From the NCBI GenBank assembly GCA_001917895.1, contig MNEW01000054.1:1-10794 (forward strand): a stretch of 10,794 nt of DNA, given 5' to 3'. Numbering within the stretch: position 1 is the stretch's first letter; each line of letters opens with the position of its first letter. Positions 6,813 to 10,794 of the stretch are shown in pieces. The notes beneath the pieces are model-generated. The model did not search any database, had not been told where the DNA came from, and worked only from the letters and a program-made list of their open reading frames with translations. The translations under genes were made by a program, and so were the position numbers. The DNA comes from Actinobacteria bacterium 13_1_40CM_66_12. Its GTDB lineage: Bacteria; Chloroflexota; Dormibacteria; Dormibacterales; Dormibacteraceae.

Positions 6813-7027
6813 ATTGCAGCGACTGTACAGACAAGCTGGACCGCTACCTCGACCGTGAGCTGACCGACACGGAGATGCTCGAGTTGCAGCTGCACCTGGA
6901 GGGCTGTCCTCCGTGCACCGACAACTACGAGTTCCAGGCCAGCCTCAAGCGCCTCGTCAAGGTCTGCTGCGAGCAGGACAAAGCCCCCGAAGCCCTCCGA
7001 GAGAAACTCCGACAGATCCTCGCCTAA
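6809..7027 (+). CDS. rsrA: RsrA-like zinc-binding anti-sigma factor
   Basis: This 72-residue cytoplasmic protein should bind and silence the sigma factor encoded just before it. It has the zinc anti-sigma (ZAS) signature HxxxCxxC as HLEGCPPC (His29, Cys33, Cys36). Cys3 lies 26 residues before His29, the same spacing as Cys11 to His37 in Streptomyces RsrA, where disulfide formation releases zinc and frees SigR. The following LKRLVKVCCEQD (Cys53, Cys54) parallels the KRCC segment of RsrA. An additional Cys6 makes CxxC with Cys3, which RsrA lacks at that place. No membrane segment is present, consistent with the soluble redox-sensing class. ATG 6809 has a strong upstream Shine-Dalgarno and overlaps the sigma stop. 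Redox sensing is inferred from the conserved cysteines; the ZAS assignment itself is firm. Confidence 0.93.
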   Translation: MNCSDCTDKLDRYLDRELTDTEMLELQLHLEGCPPCTDNYEFQASLKRLVKVCCEQDKAPEALREKLRQILA

Positions 7028-8140
7028 GTGGCCGTCGCCCCGCCGGCACCGCTGTCGCTCGCGTCGCGAGCGCCCTGGTGGCTCCTCGGCAGTTTCATCG
7101 TGGCCACCCTCCTCGCGCTGACCTGGTCCGCGATCAACACATTGGGCTTGATCAACACCCAGTACGGCAACTACCCGCTCGAGAACATCACCCTCAACGC
7201 GGTCACCTCGCTGGCGGCGGTGGCCATGCTCGGCCTGCAGGTGACCGCGCTGGTCGGGCTCTACATGCGGCGTCATTGGGGCCGCGCAGTCGCGACCATC
7301 GCGTCGGGCTTCTGGGTGTTCACGATCATTGGAATTCCGTTCGCGATCCTCACCTGGTGGGTCATGCACCGCCGTTGGGATCCGGGAGTTGACTCAACGT
7401 TCAACAAAGATCATCCCTCCGCGCCGACTTACGTCGTGGGTCTTTGTGCGGTCGGCACGGCGTTGGTGCTGGTGTGGCTCTGGTTTCTCTATTTCCACCT
7501 CGTGAACCTGCTGCTCCAGATCAGCCCATCCCAGCCGGCGAGCGGCTGGTACTGGATCCTCTCGCTGGCGTTTTTGGCCATGCTCGGCCTGCAGGTGACC
7601 GCGCTGGTCGGGCTCTACATGCGGCGTCATTGGGGCCGCGCAGTCGCGACCATCGCGTCGGGCTTCTGGGTGTTCACGATCATTGGAATTCCGTTCGCGA
7701 TCCTCACCTGGTGGGTCATGCACCGCCGTTGGGATCCGGGAGTTGACTCAACGTTCAACAAAGATCATCCCTCCGCGCCGACTTACGTCGTGGGTCTTTG
7801 TGCGGTCGGCACGGCGTTGGTGCTGGTGTGGCTCTGGTTTCTCTATTTCCACCTCGTGAACCTGCTGCTCCAGATCAGCCCATCCCAGCCGGCGAGCGGC
7901 TGGTACTGGATCCTCTCGCTGGCGTTTTTCCTGTCGATTCCACTCTGGGTCGTACAGGGGCTCGCGGTCGCGGGTCTTGTTCAGAAGCACGACTGGGGCG
8001 CGGTGCTCGCGATGATCACGTGCGTCCTTTGGGTGGTGAGCTTGGTCGGGCTGCCGTTCGGCGTCGCGGGGCTCATCGTCCTGTGGCGCTGGCAGCACCC
8101 GGCCCTTGCGACCACGGTCGTCAGTGGAGCGCCGGCGTAG
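7028..8140 (+). CDS. Multi-pass membrane protein with three homologous modules (function unknown)
   Basis: I do not recognise a family. The 370 residues contain about nine hydrophobic segments, near 17-42, 57-80, 87-113, 133-163, 173-198, 205-231, 251-281, 291-318 and 324-352. Tryptophan and aromatic residues are frequent. Each module ends with HWGRAVATI or a relative, then an aromatic segment and IIGIPFAI or LVGLPFGV. Residues 66-183 and 184-301 are identical copies, encoded by a perfect 354-bp tandem duplication. Removing one copy leaves a 252-residue, roughly six-helix protein whose halves also resemble each other. GTG 7028 directly follows the anti-sigma stop (TAAGTG), with no clear Shine-Dalgarno, so translation is probably coupled. 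Position suggests co-transcription with the redox sigma pair, but a functional tie is only inference. Charged HRRWDPG and KDHPSAPTY loops are polar. Confidence 0.85.
   Translation: MAVAPPAPLSLASRAPWWLLGSFIVATLLALTWSAINTLGLINTQYGNYPLENITLNAVTSLAAVAMLGLQVTALVGLYMRRHWGRAVATIASGFWVFTIIGIPFAILTWWVMHRRWDPGVDSTFNKDHPSAPTYVVGLCAVGTALVLVWLWFLYFHLVNLLLQISPSQPASGWYWILSLAFLAMLGLQVTALVGLYMRRHWGRAVATIASGFWVFTIIGIPFAILTWWVMHRRWDPGVDSTFNKDHPSAPTYVVGLCAVGTALVLVWLWFLYFHLVNLLLQISPSQPASGWYWILSLAFFLSIPLWVVQGLAVAGLVQKHDWGAVLAMITCVLWVVSLVGLPFGVAGLIVLWRWQHPALATTVVSGAPA
7221..7575 (+). repeat. Perfect tandem repeat, copy 1 (period 354 bp)
   Basis: By eye, bases 7221-7575 match 7575-7929 at every position (the single T at 7575 is shared). 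The period of 354 bases is exactly 118 codons, so the reading frame is kept. Identity ends at 7220/7574 on the left and 7576/7930 on the right. Just outside the left boundary, CTCGCTGGCG recurs at 7207-7216, 7561-7570 and 7915-7924, a likely microhomology for the duplication. Confidence 0.97.
7575..7929 (+). repeat. Perfect tandem repeat, copy 2 (period 354 bp)
   Basis: This is the second copy of the unit that begins at 7221. The new joint reads SLAF-LAML in protein, where the first copy has SLAA-VAML and the final module has SLAF-FLSI. The joint therefore falls at equivalent points of homologous membrane segments. The lack of even silent differences means the event is very recent, or that the second copy is an assembly artefact. 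Confidence 0.97.
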
Positions 8141-8142
8141 AT

Positions 8143-8766
8143 ATTCACCAGCGCCTGCAGAACGCGCACCTCTACGTCGTCACCCCCGATCGCGCCCCGG
8201 ACGAGGTGGTCGAGCTGGCGCGGGCCGTCGTGCGAGGGGGCGCGGACGTCATCCAGCTCCGCCACAAGACGCTGCCCAGGGGCGAGCTGCTGGACCTTGC
8301 CCGCAGGCTACGTGAGCTGACTTCCGCCGCCGGTGTGCCGCTGATAATCAACGACCATGTCGACATCGCCCTTATCGCCGGCGCGGACGGAGCACACCTC
8401 GGCCCGGACGACCTGAGCATCGCTTCGGCGCGCCGCCTCGCCCCCGAAGGCTTCCTGATCGGAGCCTCTGCGTCGCACGCGGACGCAGCCACCGAGGCGG
8501 AGGAGGCGAGCGCTGACTACATCGGCTGCGGCGCGGCTTTCTCCACGCCAGTCAAGAGCGAGAAGAGAGTCATCGGCCTGGCCGGCGTCGTCGCGGTGAC
8601 CCGGGCGGTTCATGTGCCCGTCTTCGCGATCGGCGGCATCGAGGAGTCGAACGTCGCGCAGCTCACCGGGCTGGGCTTGCGCCGCGCCTGCGTGATTCGG
8701 GCCGTGGCGGACTCGCCGGACCCCGAAATGGCCGCGCGTCGCCTGCGTGCCATGCTCATGGCCTAG
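8143..8766 (+). CDS. thiE: Thiamine-phosphate synthase
   Basis: ThiE joins HMP-pyrophosphate and thiazole phosphate to give thiamine monophosphate. The TIM-barrel protein has about 207 residues from ATT 8143. LYVVTPDRA (10-18) opens strand 1. IQLRHK (37-42) keeps the Gln, Arg and Lys of the pyrophosphate site, but His replaces the usual Glu. INDHVDIAL (69-77) and AHLGPDD (84-90) provide the Asn and Asp residues. IGASAS (106-111), YIGCGAAFSTPVK (126-138) and FAIGGI (161-166) complete the site. No ATG, GTG or TTG lies at the proper place: candidate starts are ATT 8143, CTG 8155, or GTA 8137, which sits seven bases after GGAG 8126-8129. The next upstream GTG (8020) lies 120 bases inside the membrane gene and the next downstream (8206) would delete strand 1. 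A TenI-like role is the main alternative, but thiL follows directly. Confidence 0.9.
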   Translation: MHQRLQNAHLYVVTPDRAPDEVVELARAVVRGGADVIQLRHKTLPRGELLDLARRLRELTSAAGVPLIINDHVDIALIAGADGAHLGPDDLSIASARRLAPEGFLIGASASHADAATEAEEASADYIGCGAAFSTPVKSEKRVIGLAGVVAVTRAVHVPVFAIGGIEESNVAQLTGLGLRRACVIRAVADSPDPEMAARRLRAMLMA

Positions 8767-9632
8767 TGAAGGTCGAAGGGCTCGGAGAGTTCGGCTTGCT
8801 CGAACGTCTCAGGCCGTTCCTTGCGGCTCAGTCGGGCAAGGACGACGCCGCGGTCCTGGAAGATGCGAACGGATTCACCGTCGCCAGCTGCGACATGTTC
8901 GTCGAGGGCGTTCACTTCGACCTGGGCTGGATGAGCGCGGAAGACGCCGGATGGCGGTCCATGGCCCTCGCGCTTGGCGATCTCGCCGCCAAAGGCGCCA
9001 CGCCATCTTGGGCGCTGACCTCGATCGCCCTTCCACGAACGTGGGAAGTCGACGACCTGGACGGCTTGTACAGAGGCATGCACACGCTGGCGGAAAGCGT
9101 GAGCCTGAGCATCGTCGGCGGAGACATGAGCTCCATCGACGGGCCGGCGGTGCTGTCGGTCACGGTCGTGGGACGAGCTGATTCCCGACCGTTGGCCCGG
9201 AGCGACGTCCAGCCTGGGTGGTCCGTCGCGGTCACCGGCCCCCTTGGCGCCGCCGCCGTCGCCCTTCGCGAGCGCCGCGCGCTTCGCCTGCAGCCGCTGT
9301 TCGAAGAAGGTCGCCGGTTGAATGCTGCCGGACTCTGCTGCGGCGACATCTCCGACGGCCTCCTGCGCGAGATGGACAAGTTCGTCGCCTTTTCGGGCGC
9401 GGGCTGCGTCATCCGCACCGCCGAGGTTCCGGTCGCGAAAGCAGCGACGCTCGAGGAGGCGCTGACCAGCGGCGAGGAGGCAGAGCTTGTCTGCGTCGGC
9501 CCTGAAGATGTTCTCCGCGGCGCAGGCCTGCGGCCGTTCGGGTATCTCACCGACGACTCGTCCATCCAGGTGCTTGGCGCCGACGGCGCGCCGATGCAGC
9601 TCGATGCCACCGGCTACGACCACTTTGCGTGA
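8766..9632 (+). CDS. thiL: Thiamine-monophosphate kinase
   Basis: ThiL phosphorylates thiamine monophosphate to thiamine pyrophosphate, the step after ThiE, which ends one base into this gene. The 288-residue protein has the AIR-synthase-like fold. GKDDAAVLED (24-33) carries the Mg-binding Asp pair. SCDMFVEGVHF (41-51) matches the usual T-D-x-x-V-E-x-x-H-F. LGDLAAKGATP (70-80), IVGGDMSS (116-123), VAVTGPLG (154-161) and GDISDGL (193-199) follow. The C-terminal GYDHF (283-287) is typical. SGEEAEL (235-241) stands where most members have GGEDYEL, so the site is slightly degenerate, and the protein is somewhat shorter than the usual 310-330. GTG 8766 is fixed by homology, with no obvious Shine-Dalgarno, suggesting coupling to thiE. 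I judge it functional, given the retained acidic residues. Confidence 0.95.
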   Translation: MKVEGLGEFGLLERLRPFLAAQSGKDDAAVLEDANGFTVASCDMFVEGVHFDLGWMSAEDAGWRSMALALGDLAAKGATPSWALTSIALPRTWEVDDLDGLYRGMHTLAESVSLSIVGGDMSSIDGPAVLSVTVVGRADSRPLARSDVQPGWSVAVTGPLGAAAVALRERRALRLQPLFEEGRRLNAAGLCCGDISDGLLREMDKFVAFSGAGCVIRTAEVPVAKAATLEEALTSGEEAELVCVGPEDVLRGAGLRPFGYLTDDSSIQVLGADGAPMQLDATGYDHFA

Positions 9633-10032
9633 GACCTCGGCTCCCGAGGAGACCGAGGCCATCGGGGAGGAGCTGGGTCGCCGCCTTCGCAAAGGCGACC
9701 TCGTCCTTTTGAAGGGTGAGCTCGGAGCGGGGAAGACGACATTTGTGCGTGGGATGGCACGCGGCACCGGCTCGTCGGCGGCGGTGGCCAGCCCAACGTT
9801 CCAGCTCGTGCGCATATATCCGGGCCGGCTGCAGCTTGCTCACGTCGATCTCTATCGAATCGAAAACGGCACCGAGCTCGCCGACGTCGGCCTCGATGAG
9901 CTCGCGGACGACGGGGCGGTCGTGGTCGAATGGGGCGACCGCATTGAAGTCCCAGACGCCGCCCTCATCGAAATCGAGCACCTGGGCGGTGACCGTCGGT
10001 TGATCAGGACGAAGCGTGATCTTCGTCATTGA
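9625..10032 (+). CDS. tsaE: tRNA t6A37 modification ATPase TsaE
   Basis: TsaE is the P-loop ATPase of the TsaB-TsaD-TsaE complex that puts threonylcarbamoyl on A37 of ANN-decoding tRNAs. From TTG 9625 the protein has 135 residues, a normal size. Walker A is GELGAGKTTF (31-40). SPTF (56-59) and HVDLYR (73-78) follow, with VVEWGDR (100-106) near the end, all hallmarks. TTG 9625 overlaps the end of thiL by eight bases and gives MRETSAPEETEAIGEEL, the usual N-terminal helix. An upstream in-frame start at 9487 would add 46 residues that are only the thiL sequence read in another frame, so I reject it. Its end overlaps tsaB by 17 bases. The order tsaE, tsaB, rimI is conserved in many Gram-positive bacteria. 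Confidence 0.95.
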   Translation: MRETSAPEETEAIGEELGRRLRKGDLVLLKGELGAGKTTFVRGMARGTGSSAAVASPTFQLVRIYPGRLQLAHVDLYRIENGTELADVGLDELADDGAVVVEWGDRIEVPDAALIEIEHLGGDRRLIRTKRDLRH

Positions 10033-10591
10033 CACGTCGTCGGCGGTAAACGCGTTGGCGATTCTGGACGGCGGGGTCGCGCAGGAGTTGTTCCTGCCGG
10101 CGCGAAGTCGCGAGCTGGTCGACCGAATGCGCTCCATGGCGACCGCACACAACCTCACCAAAGTCGCCGTGGCGACCGGTCCGGGCTCGTTCACAGGGCT
10201 GCGTACGGGCGTGTCGTTCGGCCTCGGGATCGCGATGGGTCTGCGAATCCCGATCGTGCCCCTGCCGACGCTCGGGTTGCAGGCGGCGCGCAGCCACGCG
10301 CCGGTGCTTGCCGTCTCGGAGGCCGGCCGCGGGCGCGTGTATTACCTGGAACCTGCAGGCCGGCCGGGACTGGCAGAGCCCGATGAGCTCCCACGAGATT
10401 GGCCGGTCGTCGGCTGGCTGCGACCGCAGACTCAGGCCGCCTTGGAAGGAGCGGGGCTGCACTTCAAGGCCGAAAACGAGCTGGAATCCTTCGGGGCGGC
10501 GGCCGCGGGGGTGCTGAAAACCGCTCGCGATGTGCCCTACGGGAGTCTTAAACTCGAATACATGCAGTCATTCGCCGTGAAGGCACAGTGA
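10016..10591 (+). CDS. tsaB: tRNA t6A37 modification protein TsaB
   Basis: TsaB is the catalytically inactive ASKHA-fold partner of TsaD in t6A formation. The 191-residue protein begins MIFVIDTSSAVNALAI, the beta-hairpin start of the fold, and has the family signature TGPGSFTGLRTGVSFGLG at about 59-76, followed by a helix-rich PLPTLGLQA segment. The C-terminal half (100-191) is weakly conserved, as in most members; YGSLKLEYMQSF ends it in place of the common short YLR tail. GTG 10016 is supported by AGGA at 10006-10009, six bases upstream, although it sits within tsaE. The overlap of 17 bases and the one-base overlap with the following rimI point to a single transcript. TsaD is not in the window and is expected further downstream. 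Confidence 0.95.
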   Translation: MIFVIDTSSAVNALAILDGGVAQELFLPARSRELVDRMRSMATAHNLTKVAVATGPGSFTGLRTGVSFGLGIAMGLRIPIVPLPTLGLQAARSHAPVLAVSEAGRGRVYYLEPAGRPGLAEPDELPRDWPVVGWLRPQTQAALEGAGLHFKAENELESFGAAAAGVLKTARDVPYGSLKLEYMQSFAVKAQ

Positions 10592-10794
10592 TGGTTCAGA
10601 TTCGCCAGCAGCTGGCGCTGGAGCTGATGCGCGAGCCGGACATCGCGACTGTGCAAGAGATCGAACGCGAGATCTTCGCCACGCCATGGCCGCGCAACGC
10701 GTACTACCGGGAGCTGGCCTCGCGCTCCAGCGCCCACTACGTCGTGCTGCGGCAAGAGGGGATCCTGGAGGCGCCGGCCGCGCGAATCGCGTCT
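10591..10794 (+). CDS. rimI: RimI-like GNAT N-acetyltransferase (partial, cut by window edge)
   Basis: The first 68 codons of a GNAT protein are seen. RimI acetylates the N-terminus of ribosomal protein S18, and some homologues act more widely. ELMREPDIATVQEIEREIF followed by TPWPRNAYYREL is the RimI opening (F-x-x-PW and the helix after it). YVVLRQEG is the next strand. The segment LEAPAARIAS then differs from the usual I-V-G-Y/F strand, so a loop insertion may be present before it; the acetyl-CoA binding motif lies beyond the edge. ATG 10591 is chosen: GAAGG at 10579-10583 is seven bases upstream, and the ATG overlaps the tsaB stop by one base. GTG 10588 is one codon earlier and possible. 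Assignment rests on sequence and on the tsaE-tsaB-rimI order. Confidence 0.8.
   Translation, partial: MVQIRQQLALELMREPDIATVQEIEREIFATPWPRNAYYRELASRSSAHYVVLRQEGILEAPAARIAS

Noticed and set aside
7798..8136. N-terminal extension of ThiE to GTG 7798
   Set aside because: The added 113 residues are an out-of-frame read of the membrane gene, rich in R, G and P and unlike ThiE.
8100..8145. TPP riboswitch before thiE
   Set aside because: thiE directly follows the membrane gene with no leader to hold one.
9487..9624. N-terminal extension of TsaE starting at 9487
   Set aside because: The added residues are thiL read in another frame and do not resemble TsaE; TTG 9625 gives the normal family length.

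Overview
This is a gene-dense, all-plus-strand, high-GC bacterial housekeeping window. It holds eleven complete protein genes plus the ends of two others, with almost no intergenic space. Most junctions abut or overlap by 1 to 17 nt, and GTG or TTG starts are common. The order glmS, acpS/nnrD, alr, ... tsaE, tsaB, rimI is the backbone known from Actinomycetota, and a SigR/RsrA-type redox sigma/anti-sigma pair is also typical there. However, the c-di-AMP synthase is the membrane CdaA type with a YbbR/CdaR partner, whereas Actinomycetota normally use DisA. My inference is a high-GC Terrabacteria lineage outside classical Actinomycetota, for example Ca. Dormiibacterota or Chloroflexota. I cannot prove the phylum from the window.

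Layout. Bases 1-71 are the tail of an unidentified upstream gene. 68-1932 hold cdaA and cdaR/ybbR (c-di-AMP synthesis and its control). 2011-3855 is glmS (glucosamine-6-phosphate synthesis for the cell wall); the glmM gene that usually accompanies cdaA-cdaR is not seen. 3872-5101 is an apparent fusion of holo-ACP synthase (AcpS) with the ADP-dependent NAD(P)HX dehydratase NnrD, without the usual NnrE epimerase half. About 5100-6173 is alanine racemase. 6234-7027 are a SigR-like ECF sigma factor and an RsrA-like zinc anti-sigma factor, overlapping by ATGA. 7028-8140 is an unrecognised multi-pass membrane protein carrying a perfect in-frame 354-bp tandem duplication. 8143-9632 are thiE and thiL, consecutive steps to thiamine pyrophosphate. 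9625-10591 are tsaE and tsaB (tRNA t6A modification), followed by the start of a rimI-like acetyltransferase cut by the window edge.

How they work together. Most genes serve growth and envelope precursor supply: c-di-AMP signalling, GlcN6P, D-alanine, ACP activation, repair of damaged NAD(P)H, TPP and t6A. The redox sigma module, the membrane protein and the two thiamine genes sit between alr and tsaE, which are neighbours or near neighbours in the actinobacterial arrangement. They therefore look like an insertion into an ancestral operon.

The points most worth a second look are the perfect duplication that adds one module to an older two-module membrane protein, the AcpS-NnrD fusion, the absence of any ordinary start codon where alr and thiE homology begins, and a possible SigR-type promoter directly upstream of the sigma gene. 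I see no mobile element, CRISPR array, RNA gene or obvious new defence system.
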